The notes under the pieces are model-generated. The model saw only the letters and a program-made list of their open reading frames with translations, was not told the DNA's origin and ran no database searches. Position numbers and translations under genes: made by a program. Source: Gallionella sp. (lineage in GTDB: Bacteria; Pseudomonadota; Gammaproteobacteria; Burkholderiales; Gallionellaceae). From it: a DNA stretch of 60,001 nt. Below are positions 1-9,578 of this stretch, in pieces (within the stretch, counting starts at the first letter, position 1; the number at the start of each line of letters is the position of its first letter). The stretch lies in contig JAQTYN010000015.1 in NCBI GenBank assembly GCA_028688275.1, positions 1-60,001 of the forward strand. The letters are read 5' to 3'.

Positions 1-59
1 TCAAGTGCCACTTTCGCCTTGAACTCGCCCGTGAAGTTTTTACGTCGGCTTTCACTCAT
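1..59 (-). CDS. IS3-family transposase OrfA, N-terminal fragment
   Basis: Nineteen codons are visible, starting MSESRRKNFTGEFKAKVAL. This matches the usual N-terminus of the HTH_Tnp_1 (OrfA) subunit of IS3-family transposases, which binds the element's ends and is joined to the DDE subunit OrfB by programmed frameshifting. A GGAG-type ribosome binding site lies about 6 bases upstream on the minus strand. The gene is cut by the window edge. Confidence 0.7.
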   Translation of the reverse strand, partial: MSESRRKNFTGEFKAKVAL

Positions 60-120
60 CACCTGCTCCTCTTTTACTGCAGGCTACCATCTTAATTCAC
101 TGTCTGAAATTCGGGGTCCA
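1..120 (-). mobile_element. End of an IS3-family insertion sequence
   Basis: The element reads leftward out of the window. Its terminal sequence on the minus strand begins TGGACCCCGAATTTCAGACA at base 120, followed by a leader, a purine-rich ribosome binding site and the first codons of a transposase orfA. The outer boundary at 120 is inferred from where the IS3-like terminal sequence begins. The other end and orfB lie outside the window, so completeness cannot be judged. Confidence 0.7.
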
Positions 121-135
121 CTATAGTACAACTAG

Positions 136-357
136 GTTGACCTTGTTAACATCGGACGAAACTACCTGTCGATCCAGCTGTTGTATGCGCTCGGTTATAT
201 AGACCCGACGCGTTTCAACGGCGATTTAAAATTGACTCTCAATTTTATCCAAAAGAACAGTGCCACACAGTACAAGTCGGGCGTCGAAGATTTTGTTGAA
301 TACTCGGTGGGCTATGGCTGGTTTATCTGCAACAAGAAGTGTCGGTCAAGAACATGA
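136..357 (+). pseudogene. 3' remnant of an unidentified gene cut at the IS end
   Basis: An open frame runs from base 136 to a TGA at 355-357 without a plausible start. It encodes about 73 residues, including the stretches NIGRNYLSIQLLYALGYIDP and YKSGVEDFVEYSVGYGW. Composition looks protein-like, with alternating hydrophobic and aromatic residues as in outer-membrane strands. It starts 16 bases from the IS3 end, so insertion or deletion at the IS probably removed the 5' part. I do not recognise the family. Confidence 0.4.
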
Positions 358-443
358 CTCACGGAGCCGCTCTGTGGACTAAATCAACCGTTCCGTTCTA
401 AAAGGCAGTATACATTCGGTTCTATGTGAAACACCGTGGAAAC

Positions 444-472
444 TTGACTTGTGCGCTTGAATTTATTAATCT
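444..472 (+). promoter_or_regulatory. Putative sigma-70 promoter of the RTX lipoprotein gene
   Basis: TTGACT (444-449) and TAATCT (467-472) are separated by exactly 17 bases. They lie about 100 bases before the lipoprotein start at 574. Fit to the consensus is good at -35 and fair at -10. Confidence 0.45.
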
Positions 473-573
473 AAACCCTTATTTGGATTGTTGCTTTTGT
501 GTGATCAAACCGCATGAATATCCGCACATCCGACTCATTTATGACACGTCGCATTGGATATAAGGATCACACG

Positions 574-3357
574 ATGAAATTGACTTTTGCCAAATTAAAT
601 AAAATGGGTCTTGGATTGGGAGTGCTTGCCAGCCTGTCTATTATTGGATGCGGAGGAGGGCAATCGGGTACGAACGGTGCGGCTGCCACGACTCCTGTAA
701 GCAGTTCTTCTATTTATGGTGCGACTTCCTCATTAGGAGCGAATCCATTCGTAGTTCCACCTACCCCAACCGTAACAATTCCAGTCAGCAATGCGGCGCA
801 ACTATTGACCGCGTTGGCGAGTGCCAAGGGAGGGGAGTTGATTCAGTGCGCAACTGGTAATTACGGTGCACTTAGCATCAATGGCGCAGTTTATAGCTAT
901 GTCGCACCCGTCACCATCCAATCAGCAGACACGACCAATATCGCGAGGTATGCGTCCTTCTCATCGTTATCATTTAAAAACGGGGTTTCGAATTTGGTTG
1001 TGGATTCGGTGACAGTGAATAGCCCACTACTGCCGACGGACACCAGTATTGATATTCCCGCAGTCTATATTTTCAAAGCCAGTAAAATTTCGGTGCGCAA
1101 TAGCGTGATTACGGGGTCACTGGTCAAGCCAGGCGATGCGGTGACGATGATCGTGGCTCCTGCCACAGCCCCTGTCGGATTTGTCGGTAGCGGCGCAGGG
1201 CGCGGTTTCTCGGTTTCCAACTCGCAGGATATTCTGGTTGAAAACAATCTCATCTCCCTGCTCAGAAACGGCATGGTTTTTAACGAAACTGATCGGGTAA
1301 CGGTGCGAGGCAACGAGGCACACAGCATGCGCACTGACATGCTGGATATGTCCAGCGTGGTGGACATGCTGATCGAAAATAATCATTTTCACGATCACCT
1401 CGCGGCAGCCGCCAGTGGCGACCACCGCGACATGATCCAGATGACCTCGGTGGTGGCGGCACGGGCTTCTAGCAATGTCACGATACGTGGAAATATTCTC
1501 AACAACGGCGCGGGAGACCAGTCCCAGGGGATTTTTCTGCGCAATGAGGTGGTGGATCTGGGAACGCAAAATGCCACTTGGAATTACCAGAATATCCTCA
1601 TAGAACACAATCTGGTGCATAACCATGATGGACACGGCATCACCGTCGGTCCGACGACGGGTCTGGCTATTCAAAACAACACCGTGCTACCAGATATGGA
1701 TGCCAATGTGGGCAATACCAATATGCAAACGCTGGGCGTGCCTCAGATCAATGTGGATGGTGGCATCACCAATCCCTTAACGGTGTTGAATGGATTCTCA
1801 ACCAATGTGGTCATCAAGAACAATATCGCTAGGGCTATTGTTCCTTCCTACGCAACAGTGCTTACTGGCATTGCCAATAATTTGCTGGTGCAAAACACCG
1901 ACCCCACTGCCACAAGTAGTTATATCGGCAGTTTGTTTGTCGATGGATTAGGTGGTAGTACGGCCAGCACCGCAGATCTGCAAGCCAAACCAGGGGGGGT
2001 AATTGAGTTGGCTGGGCAAGGTGCAAGTATCACTACTTTTAAATCCAACCCCGTAGCATTAACTGCGTTGTTCACCACACCTACCATCGCTGGTGGTGAT
2101 GTGTACAAATACGCGTTTGATGCTAGCCTCAGCGCAAATTCTGGTGGTCTGCTCACGGCTGGGCAAGCGATATATACATGGGATTTTGGTGATGGCAGCA
2201 CTGCAATTGGCATGACCGCACATCATGCTTTTCAGACATCTGGTTTATTTACGGTGAGTCTCACCGTGACACTCCCCAGTGGTGTGTCAAATACCAACAC
2301 CGCGACCATCAGAATCCTCAATCCGCAACTATTGAAATTAGATTTCGGTCCGACCACTGCTACTGACCGCTCTAGTTATTCAGAAGTGCCGATTACCTCT
2401 GCTGCATATACTGTTGGTGCAGGGGTTAACATGCTGACGGCAGGAACGGCTTTTCATTCCACGGTCGCAGGATCTGTACTCACGCTGAACCGCAATAACG
2501 TTCCGCAAATTTACGGGCTGAACCAATTCAGTTTGTCGCTGGATTTTAAAGCGGATAGCGCAGTTCCCACCGCTGGGCGTTTCTTCGACCTCAATCAAGC
2601 ATGGAGCTTAGGCATTAATGCAACGGGACATGTCCAGTTCGTCTTCACTAATCCCGCAGGAATGATCTACACCCTGATTGGTACCAGTATCATCGCGGAC
2701 ACCAATTGGCACCAACTTGTGTTGAGTTATGACTCACTAACGCAGCAGGCGAACATCTATCATAACGGCGTATCGGACGGCTCGTTGACCGTGACAGGTA
2801 TGAGCAAACCCATGGGGGCTTGGAATCCAGCGGTGGGGGGCTACACCGCTGCATCCTTTGCTGGATTTATTGATGAGTTTGAATTGCGTGCCGATGTCTT
2901 GTCAGTCGATCAGGCACTGGGGCGGTATCAAACCATGGTGTCCGCGCTTGCCAGTTCAAGCGATCTCACCTTAGTTGGCGGCGCAAAAGCCGATACGTTG
3001 ATCGGCGGCATAGGCAATGATACGCTGACTGGGGCGGGTGGCAACGACATGCTTACTGGAGGTGCTGGTGCAGATTTCTTCGTATTCAAGTCGGTGACAG
3101 ATGGCGTGGACACTATCACCGATTTCAACAGCGCGGCGGGTGACATGCTGGTGTTGTCGCCCATGCTTCCCGCTGGCTACGCGGCGACCATGGGCAACTA
3201 TGTTTTTACCACTGTCGCCAACGGAAACACCACCGTGCTGGTTGATCCCGCAGGTTCGGGGAATATCAACAATGCAGTGCCGATAGCAGTGCTGCAACAA
3301 GTCACCGTGGTTTCCTTCAGTGGGTTCACTGGGAAAACGGTATTGTTTGTCCGTTGA
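574..3357 (+). CDS. Large lipoprotein with beta-helix, PKD, LamG-like and RTX repeats
   Basis: I chose the ATG at 574 rather than 514 because an AAGGAT site precedes it and the product then begins with a lipoprotein signal peptide (MKLTFAKLNK..., lipobox IIGC, Cys26). The 927-residue protein has a right-handed beta-helix region (about 115-440, with repeated N-N-x-I/V turns). A PKD domain with YTWDFGDGS follows at about 530-565, then a LamG/concanavalin-like domain (about 635-775). Near 800-840 are RTX calcium-binding nonapeptides (GGIGNDTLTGAGGNDMLTGG) with a hydrophobic tail. Beta-helix plus RTX is typical of secreted polysaccharide lyases, epimerases and adhesins; the substrate cannot be read from sequence. 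A Sec/lipoprotein signal together with RTX repeats is unusual. The gene lies between two IS remnants, suggesting acquisition. Confidence 0.75.
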   Translation: MKLTFAKLNKMGLGLGVLASLSIIGCGGGQSGTNGAAATTPVSSSSIYGATSSLGANPFVVPPTPTVTIPVSNAAQLLTALASAKGGELIQCATGNYGALSINGAVYSYVAPVTIQSADTTNIARYASFSSLSFKNGVSNLVVDSVTVNSPLLPTDTSIDIPAVYIFKASKISVRNSVITGSLVKPGDAVTMIVAPATAPVGFVGSGAGRGFSVSNSQDILVENNLISLLRNGMVFNETDRVTVRGNEAHSMRTDMLDMSSVVDMLIENNHFHDHLAAAASGDHRDMIQMTSVVAARASSNVTIRGNILNNGAGDQSQGIFLRNEVVDLGTQNATWNYQNILIEHNLVHNHDGHGITVGPTTGLAIQNNTVLPDMDANVGNTNMQTLGVPQINVDGGITNPLTVLNGFSTNVVIKNNIARAIVPSYATVLTGIANNLLVQNTDPTATSSYIGSLFVDGLGGSTASTADLQAKPGGVIELAGQGASITTFKSNPVALTALFTTPTIAGGDVYKYAFDASLSANSGGLLTAGQAIYTWDFGDGSTAIGMTAHHAFQTSGLFTVSLTVTLPSGVSNTNTATIRILNPQLLKLDFGPTTATDRSSYSEVPITSAAYTVGAGVNMLTAGTAFHSTVAGSVLTLNRNNVPQIYGLNQFSLSLDFKADSAVPTAGRFFDLNQAWSLGINATGHVQFVFTNPAGMIYTLIGTSIIADTNWHQLVLSYDSLTQQANIYHNGVSDGSLTVTGMSKPMGAWNPAVGGYTAASFAGFIDEFELRADVLSVDQALGRYQTMVSALASSSDLTLVGGAKADTLIGGIGNDTLTGAGGNDMLTGGAGADFFVFKSVTDGVDTITDFNSAAGDMLVLSPMLPAGYAATMGNYVFTTVANGNTTVLVDPAGSGNINNAVPIAVLQQVTVVSFSGFTGKTVLFVR

Positions 3358-3393
3358 TGACTGTTTCAACAGGTCTTCGTCAGTCCACTTATG

Positions 3394-3432
3394 TACAAAA
3401 CCCCCAGCTTACAGGCTGAGGGTTTTGTTGTT
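3394..3432 (+). terminator. Intrinsic terminator after the lipoprotein gene
   Basis: A hairpin pairs ACAAAACCC...AGC with GCT...GGGTTTTGT around a short loop, followed by a T-rich run. It lies about 40 bases after the stop. In the rest of the 303-base gap up to 3660 I see no gene, only AT-rich sequence leading into the IS4-type element. Confidence 0.7.
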
Positions 3433-3660
3433 TGTACAATGTTTGAAATGAAATCCGCGACCCGCACCGCCTGCGCGTCAATGTGCGTTGTAGTCAATGA
3501 ACCACGAATCATATATTTCTATATAGTAGTGTCTGCCAATTTTGCCAATATGGTTGTATAACACCATGATATTGAATATGAAATAGCCTGTTAAGGGGTG
3601 TTACCGACTTGAACGTGAAATTTTTGAGAAACTGACGTTTTTCCCGCACGGGTTCTCATC

Positions 3661-4797
3661 ATGTATTCAGGCAAATTAGTGTTCGCACAACTCATGGCGT
3701 ATTTACCCTTGCACACTTTTCGCCGTTGTGTGCAGCGTTATCCATCCAAATATCCCACCAAAACGTTCTCGCACCTTGATCAATTTCTCTGTCTCGCCTT
3801 CGCGCAATTGACGTACCGCGAAAGTCTGCGTGACATCGAAACTTGTTTGCGCGCCCATCAAACCAAGCTCTATCATTTGGGCATTCGCGGCAACATCGCT
3901 AAGAGCACGTTAGCCGATGCCAACGAGCAGCGCGACTGTCGCATCTATGCCGATTTCGCGATGAGCTTAATCCAGACACCCGAACACTGTATGCCCGCGA
4001 CAGCTTTGCGGTGGAACTGGAACAGACGGTCTATGCGCTCGATACCACGACCATCGACCTGTGCTTAAGCGTCTTCCCTTGGGCGAAATTTCGTCAGACC
4101 AAAGCAGCGGTCAAAATGCACACGCTGCTTGACCTGCGCGGCAACATTCCCACCTTTATTCACATCAGCGACGCAAGATGCACGAGGTCAATGTACTCGA
4201 CATCCTGATCCCCGAAGCGGGCAGCTTTTACATCATGGATCGCGGTTTTACCGACTTCGCCCGCTGGTTTACCCTACACCAAGCGCAGGCGTTCTTCGTC
4301 ATTCGTGGCAAATCCAACTTGCTGTTTCGCCGCATTTACTCGCGCCCAGTCGATAAATCCACGGGGCTGCGTTGCGATCAAACCATTGCCTTGACCTCGG
4401 TCAAAGCCAGCCGCGATTACCCGCAACACTTGCGCCGTATCAAGTTTTACGATGCCGAACACCACAAATATCTGGTCTTCCTGACCAACAACTTCGACTT
4501 GCCTGCCCTGACCATCACCCAACTTTACCGTTGTCGCTGGCAGAGCCTGCCCCAGCGGAGGCTGGGGTCGAACTGTTCTTCAAATGGATCAAACAGCATC
4601 TGCGAATCAAGCAGTTTTACGGCACCAGCGAAAATGCCGTCAAAACCCAAATTTGGATCGCGATCAGCGTTTATGTGCTGGTCGCCATCGTGAAAAAACA
4701 ACTCAAAACCGAGGTGACACTTTACACAATTTTACAAATTTTAAGCCTTAATCCTTTTGAAAAAAATGCAGCTCGATCAACTAGTTACAAATATTGA
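3661..4797 (+). pseudogene. IS4-type transposase with DUF4372-like N-terminus, broken by frameshifts
   Basis: The start MYSGKLVFAQLMAYLP, then SHLDQFLCLAFAQLTYRESL, matches IS4-group transposases with a DUF4372 N-terminal domain and DDE_Tnp_1 core. The core is split over three frames: the first DDE block ALDTTTIDLCLSVFPWAKFR in one, IMDRGFTDFARW and VFLTNNFDLPALTITQLYRCRW in another, and VELFFKWIKQHLRIKQFYG in a third. Breaks lie near 3960 (one base), near 4175 (one base missing, before KMHEVNVLD) and at about 4543-4565. At the last, an extra 23 bases carrying the hairpin CCCCAGC-GGAG-GCTGGGG separate RCRWQ from VELFF. No active transposase can be made. Terminal inverted repeats were not identified. 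Confidence 0.8.
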
Positions 4798-4949
4798 AAC
4801 GCAATATAATACATCTGAAAATGGTAACTTATTGAATTTATGAAATTAAATGAGCGGGTGCTGCTGATATCTATACAAGAAAAGGTAAAGCAAAGGTCTA
4901 TTCAGCTTTAATTATATGCTTCAGTCTAGCGAAAACGAGGCGAATCAAA

Positions 4950-4978
4950 TTGACCAAATGAGCGTTAGCAGGTAGGAT
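4950..4978 (+). promoter_or_regulatory. Putative sigma-70 promoter of tpiA-secG
   Basis: TTGACC (4950-4955) and TAGGAT (4973-4978) are 17 bases apart and lie 35 bases before the tpiA start. Between the transposase remnant and this site the sequence is AT-rich without a recognisable gene. Confidence 0.45.
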
Positions 4979-5012
4979 TGCGTACCTTTTAACACTTAGC
5001 GGATTGATTACC

Positions 5013-5768
5013 ATGCGTCGTAAATTAGTTGCTGGGAACTGGAAAATGCACGGTAGTTTGGCTCAAAATTCTGAGTTGCTGATTGCGGTGCGCAGTGGGA
5101 TGGATTTAATTGGTGGTGTGGATTGCGCAGTGTGCGTACCATTTCCTTATTTAGCGCAAGCGCAGCAGGCTTTGGCTGGCAGTCGCGTAAAGCTAGGTGC
5201 GCAAGATGTGCATCAGCTGGATAAAGGTGCATACACGGGTGAAGTGTCTGTATCCATGTTGAAAGATTTTGGTTGCCAGTATGTGATTGTGGGTCACTCT
5301 GAACGCAGAGCCTATTTTGGTGAAAGCAGTATTTTGGTTGCTGAGAAATTTGTAGCTGCAAAAAATGCTGGTTTAACACCAATATTGTGCGTAGGCGAAA
5401 CGCTGGAACAGCGTGAAAGCGGCGTTACTGAAGCGGTGATCGCTGAGCAATTAGATGCGGTGATCAAGTTGGCAGGCGTGGCTTCGTTGCAGGGTGCTGT
5501 GGTGGCTTATGAGCCCGTTTGGGCGATTGGGACAGGTAAAACGGCAAGTTCTGCACAGGCACAAGCGGTTCATGCATTCATTCGTCAACGAGTGGCGGCG
5601 GATGACGCGCAAATTGCGTCGGAATTGGTTATACTCTACGGCGGTAGTGTGAAGGCAAATAATGCGGTGGAGTTGCTCGCGATGCCCGATATTGATGGTG
5701 GCTTGATTGGTGGTGCGGCATTGGTTGCAGAAGAGTTTCTTGCAATTTGTCGTGCTGGACAGGTTTGA
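5013..5768 (+). CDS. tpiA: Triosephosphate isomerase
   Basis: TpiA interconverts dihydroxyacetone phosphate and glyceraldehyde 3-phosphate in glycolysis and gluconeogenesis in the cytoplasm. The start at ATG 5013 gives 251 residues beginning [15 protein letters not shown], the normal family start; the TTG at 5004 is less likely. Catalytic Lys11 (NWKMHG), His95 (GHSERR) and Glu167 ([12 protein letters not shown]) are all present, as is the phosphate-binding loop YGGSVK. secG follows after 19 bases. The tpiA-secG-tRNA-Leu-nuo order is common in betaproteobacteria. Confidence 0.97.
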   Translation: MRRKLVAGNWKMHGSLAQNSELLIAVRSGMDLIGGVDCAVCVPFPYLAQAQQALAGSRVKLGAQDVHQLDKGAYTGEVSVSMLKDFGCQYVIVGHSERRAYFGESSILVAEKFVAAKNAGLTPILCVGETLEQRESGVTEAVIAEQLDAVIKLAGVASLQGAVVAYEPVWAIGTGKTASSAQAQAVHAFIRQRVAADDAQIASELVILYGGSVKANNAVELLAMPDIDGGLIGGAALVAEEFLAICRAGQV

Positions 5769-5787
5769 TGTGTTTTTGGAGTAGTGT

Positions 5788-6123
5788 GTGGAAACAATAG
5801 TTTGGGTTGTGCATGTTTTAACGGCAGTCGTATTGATAGGTTTAGTATTGATGCAACATGGTAAGGGTGCTGATATGGGTGCGGCATTTGGCACAGGTTC
5901 AGCAGGTAGCTTGTTCGGTTCCAGTGGTTCTGCTAACTTCTTAAGTCGTAGTACAGCGGTGGCGGCGGCAATATTCTTTGTTACCAGCTTAACGCTAACT
6001 TACCTTTCATCTCATCCTGTTCAACAACAAGGTGTGATGGATAAACTCAATGCAGGCGTGGTGAAAAAAGCACCCGTCACAGTCCCTGTCGATAATTCAA
6101 AAGCTAAAGAAATTCCAAAGTAG
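5788..6123 (+). CDS. secG: Protein-export membrane protein SecG
   Basis: SecG is the small third subunit of the SecYEG translocon in the inner membrane and assists preprotein translocation. The 111-residue product starts at GTG 5788, with GGAG about 6 bases upstream. It has two hydrophobic segments (about residues 3-20 and 50-72) flanking the glycine/serine-rich cytoplasmic loop GTGSAGSLFGSSGSANFLSR, the family signature. The C-terminal tail is Lys/Pro/Val-rich and variable. It is co-directional with tpiA and probably co-transcribed. Confidence 0.95.
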   Translation: METIVWVVHVLTAVVLIGLVLMQHGKGADMGAAFGTGSAGSLFGSSGSANFLSRSTAVAAAIFFVTSLTLTYLSSHPVQQQGVMDKLNAGVVKKAPVTVPVDNSKAKEIPK

Positions 6124-6139
6124 TTTTGAAGTGAATATG

Positions 6140-6209
6140 TCGTTAGTTATTGGTCGCTAGTTGTTAGTTAATTCAACACCATAACTAGAGAAAAATAACG
6201 AGCAACACA
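6140..6209. repeat. Heptamer repeat block, TTAGTCG/CGACTAA family
   Basis: Four imperfect 7-bp units (TCGTTAG, TTATTGG, TCGCTAG, TTGTTAG) run from 6140 to 6167. Weaker inverted matches (ATAACTAG, ATAACGAG) follow to about 6204. The block fills the space between secG and the tRNA gene. It belongs to the same family as the arrays at 30295-30432, 38353-38504 and 39986-40098. Confidence 0.6.
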
Positions 6210-6210
6210 T

Positions 6211-6295
6211 GCCGATGTGGTGAAATTGGTAGACACGCTAGCTTGAGGGGCTAGTGGCGCAAGCTGTAGCAGTTCGAGTCTGCTCATCGGCACCA
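6211..6295 (+). tRNA. tRNA-Leu (anticodon GAG)
   Basis: A complete tRNA is visible: acceptor stem GCCGATG pairing with CATCGGC, discriminator A, encoded CCA (6293-6295), and T-arm GTTCGAGTC. The long variable arm is as expected for leucine. The anticodon stem CTAGC/GCTAG closes the loop TTGAGGG, placing GAG at 6245-6247. It decodes CUC and CUU. The position between secG and nuoA is typical for betaproteobacteria. Confidence 0.96.
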
Positions 6296-6398
6296 AATTA
6301 TGCTGGCTAAGATAAGTTAGCAATTTAAAATAATTAAGCGAGATGCTGTGCATTTACAGTAACAGTAATCTTCGTCATATCAAACAGGAGGAGGCTCA

Positions 6399-6764
6399 AT
6401 GTTGGAAAACTATTTTCCGGTGCTGCTGTTTATCTGCATCGGTTTGGCATTTGGTGTAGTTCCTGTCATTCTGGGGCGTTTAGTCGCACCCCACCGTCCT
6501 GATAGTAAGAAAAATTCTCCCTACGAGTGTGGTTTTGAAGCATTTGAAGATGCGCGGATGAAGTTCGACGTGCGTTATTACCTTGTGGCTATCTTGTTTA
6601 TTCTGTTCGATCTCGAAATTGCGTTCTTGTTTCCTTGGGCAATTGTGATGCAAGAGGCTGATGGTAATATGTTCTTTCGCTATATTTCCATGATGATATT
6701 CTTGGCGATTCTCGTGGTCGGCTTTATCTATGAGTGGATGAAAGGGGCGTTGGAATGGGAATAG
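6399..6764 (+). CDS. nuoA: NADH-quinone oxidoreductase subunit A
   Basis: NuoA is a small membrane-arm subunit of complex I near the quinone site. The 121-residue protein has three hydrophobic helices and the conserved loop after helix 1 with [20 protein letters not shown], which holds the Cys and acidic residues typical of the family. A very strong ribosome binding site AGGAGGAGG (6386-6394) precedes the ATG, consistent with the first gene of a highly translated operon. Its stop overlaps the nuoB start by 10 bases. No clear promoter was found between the tRNA and nuoA. Confidence 0.97.
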   Translation: MLENYFPVLLFICIGLAFGVVPVILGRLVAPHRPDSKKNSPYECGFEAFEDARMKFDVRYYLVAILFILFDLEIAFLFPWAIVMQEADGNMFFRYISMMIFLAILVVGFIYEWMKGALEWE

Positions 6765-7231
6765 AAGGTATTTTGGAGAAAAGTGTTGTCACGACGACAC
6801 TGGATACAATTATCAATTACACCCGCACAGGTTCGTTGTGGCCGATGACATTTGGTCTAGCGTGCTGTGCGGTGGAAATGATGCAAGCAGGTGCGTCACG
6901 GTATGACTTGGATCGTTTTGGCATCGTGTTTCGTCCGAGCCCGCGTCAATCAGATGTGATGATTGTGGCGGGGACGCTGTGCAACAAAATGGCTCCAGCT
7001 TTGCGCAAAGTGTATGACCAGATGGCAGAACCCCGTTGGGTGATCTCCATGGGATCTTGTGCCAATGGCGGTGGCTATTATCACTATTCCTATTCGGTTG
7101 TGCGCGGTTGTGATCGCATCGTCCCTGTTGATATTTACGTGCCAGGCTGTCCTCCGACTGCCGAGGCTTTGTTGTACGGCTTGATTCAGTTGCAAAACAA
7201 GATCAAACGTACCAATACCATTGCGCGTTAG
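6755..7231 (+). CDS. nuoB: NADH-quinone oxidoreductase subunit B
   Basis: NuoB carries the terminal [4Fe-4S] cluster N2 that hands electrons to quinone. With the start at ATG 6755 ([10 protein letters not shown]) it has 158 residues, the usual length; the upstream ATG at 6734 lies inside nuoA and would add a non-homologous leader. N2 ligands are visible as the tandem Cys37-Cys38 ([11 protein letters not shown]), the Cys in MGSCANGGG and the Cys in [10 protein letters not shown]. It is translationally coupled to nuoA by overlap, and nuoC follows after 7 bases. Confidence 0.97.
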   Translation: MGIEGILEKSVVTTTLDTIINYTRTGSLWPMTFGLACCAVEMMQAGASRYDLDRFGIVFRPSPRQSDVMIVAGTLCNKMAPALRKVYDQMAEPRWVISMGSCANGGGYYHYSYSVVRGCDRIVPVDIYVPGCPPTAEALLYGLIQLQNKIKRTNTIAR

Positions 7232-7238
7232 GTGAAAT

Positions 7239-7853
7239 ATGGCTGCTGACTTAAAGGTATTGCATGACCAATTGACCCAGCTACTGGGCGAAAAGTTGGT
7301 CAGCGCGGAACAGAAATTAGATGAATTGACCATTGTGGTCTCTGCGACGGATATGCTCAGTTCCTTGGCGATTTTGCGAGATGCGGAGTCGCTACGTTTT
7401 GAGCAAATAATCGACTTGTGTGGGATGGACTATTCCGAGTACGCAGATGGCGCATGGGACGATAAGCGATTCGCTGTGGTCTATCACTTGTTATCCGTTT
7501 CCAAAAACCAACGTCTTCGCGTACGCATATTTGCGCAAGATGATGACTTCCCCGTGTTGGATTCAGCGATGAATATTTGGTCTGCTGCCAACTGGTTTGA
7601 GCGTGAAGCGTTTGATTTGTATGGCATTGTCTTTTCAGGACATAACGACTTACGCCGCATCCTCACCGACTATGGTTTTGTAGGTAATCCATTCCGTAAA
7701 GACTTCCCACTGTCTGGTCACGTTGAAATGCGTTATGACCCAGAGCAGCAACGCGTGGTGTATCAACCTGTGACAGTTGAGCCACGTGAAGTGACCCCGC
7801 GCATCCTGCGCGAAGAGAATTACGGTTGCAATGAAGGACGCGCTCATGCCTGA
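7239..7853 (+). CDS. nuoC: NADH-quinone oxidoreductase subunit C
   Basis: NuoC is the 30-kDa-type subunit of the peripheral arm of complex I, in contact with NuoD and NuoB. The 204-residue sequence contains the family signature [20 protein letters not shown] followed by [20 protein letters not shown]. It is a separate gene here, as in most betaproteobacteria, and not fused to nuoD as in Escherichia coli. Its end overlaps the nuoD start by 8 bases. Confidence 0.97.
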   Translation: MAADLKVLHDQLTQLLGEKLVSAEQKLDELTIVVSATDMLSSLAILRDAESLRFEQIIDLCGMDYSEYADGAWDDKRFAVVYHLLSVSKNQRLRVRIFAQDDDFPVLDSAMNIWSAANWFEREAFDLYGIVFSGHNDLRRILTDYGFVGNPFRKDFPLSGHVEMRYDPEQQRVVYQPVTVEPREVTPRILREENYGCNEGRAHA

Positions 7854-9099
7854 AATTAAAAATTACACCATGAACTTCGGTCCGCAGCATCCCGCTGCGC
7901 ACGGGGTATTGCGGTTGGTCTTGGAGTTGGATGGTGAAGTGATTGTGCGGGCGGATCCGCATATTGGCTTGTTGCACCGTGGTACTGAAAAACTCGCTGA
8001 ACACAAAACTTTCCTACAATCGGTTCCCTACATGGATCGTCTCGACTATGTGTCGATGATGTGTAATGAACATGCCTACGTGATGGCGGTGGAAAAATTG
8101 GCGGGCATCGAAGTGCCAGTACGAGCTCAATACATCCGCGTCATGTTCGATGAAATCACCCGTATCTTGAATCATCTGCTGTGGTTGGGCGCGCATGGAC
8201 TAGACGTGGGTGCGATGACCATGTTCTTGTATTGCTTCCGCGAACGTGAAGATTTAATGGACGTGTATGAAGCGGTGTCAGGCGCGCGTTTGCATGCCGC
8301 CTATTATCGTCCTGGTGGTGTGTATCGTGATTTGCCAGATACTATGCCGCAGTATCAAGCCTCCAAAATTCACAATGCTGCTGCCGTGGCAAAATTGAAT
8401 GAAAATCGTCAAGGTTCAGTCTTGGACTTTATTGACGACTTCACCAAACGCTTCCCCAAGTGTGTCGATGAATACGAAACCCTGTTGACCGATAACCGTA
8501 TCTGGAAACAACGGCTGGTCGGCATCGGCGTGGTCACGCCAGAACGTGCGTTGGCAATGGGCTTTACAGGACCGATGTTGCGCGGATCGGGCGTTGAATG
8601 GGATTTGCGTAAAAAGCAACCTTATGAAGTTTATGACCGTCTCGACTTTGATATTCCTGTCGGTAAGACTGGCGATTCTTATGACCGCTATTTAGTGCGT
8701 GTCGAAGAGTTGCGCCAATCCAACCGCATCATTCAGCAATGCGTCTCATGGTTAAAAGCGAATCCAGGTTCAGTGATGAGTAGTAACCACAAGTTTTCAC
8801 CGCCTAGTCGTGTTGCGATGAAAGAAAACATGGAAGAACTGATTCACCACTTCAAGCTGTTTACGGAAGGGATGCATGTGCCAGCAGGAGAAGCCTACGC
8901 GGCGGTGGAACATCCAAAGGGTGAGTTCGGTATTTATATGGTTTCAGACGGGGCTAATAAGCCGTATCGTTTAAAAATTCGTGCACCTGGCTATCCTCAT
9001 TTAGCAGGATTAGATGAAATGGCGCGTGGGCACATGATTGCCGACGTGGTCACCATCATCGGTACACAAGATATTGTTTTTGGAGAGATCGACCGCTAA
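7846..9099 (+). CDS. nuoD: NADH-quinone oxidoreductase subunit D
   Basis: NuoD is the 49-kDa subunit that forms the quinone-binding cavity with NuoB. The start at ATG 7846 ([20 protein letters not shown]) gives 417 residues; the longer start at 7831 lies inside nuoC and is not needed. The quinone-site motif [12 protein letters not shown], the hydrogenase-like loop [12 protein letters not shown] and the C-terminal ending DIVFGEIDR are all typical. The stop and the nuoE start share one base (TAATG). Confidence 0.97.
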   Translation: MPEIKNYTMNFGPQHPAAHGVLRLVLELDGEVIVRADPHIGLLHRGTEKLAEHKTFLQSVPYMDRLDYVSMMCNEHAYVMAVEKLAGIEVPVRAQYIRVMFDEITRILNHLLWLGAHGLDVGAMTMFLYCFREREDLMDVYEAVSGARLHAAYYRPGGVYRDLPDTMPQYQASKIHNAAAVAKLNENRQGSVLDFIDDFTKRFPKCVDEYETLLTDNRIWKQRLVGIGVVTPERALAMGFTGPMLRGSGVEWDLRKKQPYEVYDRLDFDIPVGKTGDSYDRYLVRVEELRQSNRIIQQCVSWLKANPGSVMSSNHKFSPPSRVAMKENMEELIHHFKLFTEGMHVPAGEAYAAVEHPKGEFGIYMVSDGANKPYRLKIRAPGYPHLAGLDEMARGHMIADVVTIIGTQDIVFGEIDR

Positions 9100-9578
9100 T
9101 GTTATCCGAACACATACAACAACAAATTCAGCGCGAACTCATTAAGTATCCTGCTGAACAGAAACAGTCCGCCGTGATGTCTGCATTACGTTTCGTGCAG
9201 GATGAAAAAGGTTGGATATCGACTGATGATATGGCAGATATTGCTGCTTATCTGGGTATGGCACCGATGGCCGTGCACGAAGTGGCGACTTTCTACCACA
9301 TGTATAACCTTAAACCAATGGGTAAGCATACGTTGACAGTGTGTACTAACTTGTCTTGTACGCTCTGCGGTGCTTTGGATACCGTAAAGTATATTGAAAC
9401 CAAACTAGGGATTGGGATGGGCGAAGTAACCGCCGATGGCAAGTTTGGTTTGCGCGAAGGTGAGTGCATGGGTGCTTGCATTGATGCACCTCTAATGACT
9501 CTTAGCAATAGAAAGCTGTGTGGTCGTTTGACCCCTGAAAAAATTGATCAAATTTTGGCGGAGCTAGATAAATCATGA
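9099..9578 (+). CDS. nuoE: NADH-quinone oxidoreductase subunit E
   Basis: NuoE is the 24-kDa subunit of the NADH dehydrogenase module and carries the [2Fe-2S] cluster N1a. The 159-residue protein has a thioredoxin-like domain with the expected ligand pattern: C-x4-C in VCTNLSC and C-x3-C in [10 protein letters not shown]. The N-terminal helical region with [12 protein letters not shown] is typical. It overlaps nuoF by four bases (ATGA), indicating coupled translation. Confidence 0.97.
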   Translation: MLSEHIQQQIQRELIKYPAEQKQSAVMSALRFVQDEKGWISTDDMADIAAYLGMAPMAVHEVATFYHMYNLKPMGKHTLTVCTNLSCTLCGALDTVKYIETKLGIGMGEVTADGKFGLREGECMGACIDAPLMTLSNRKLCGRLTPEKIDQILAELDKS

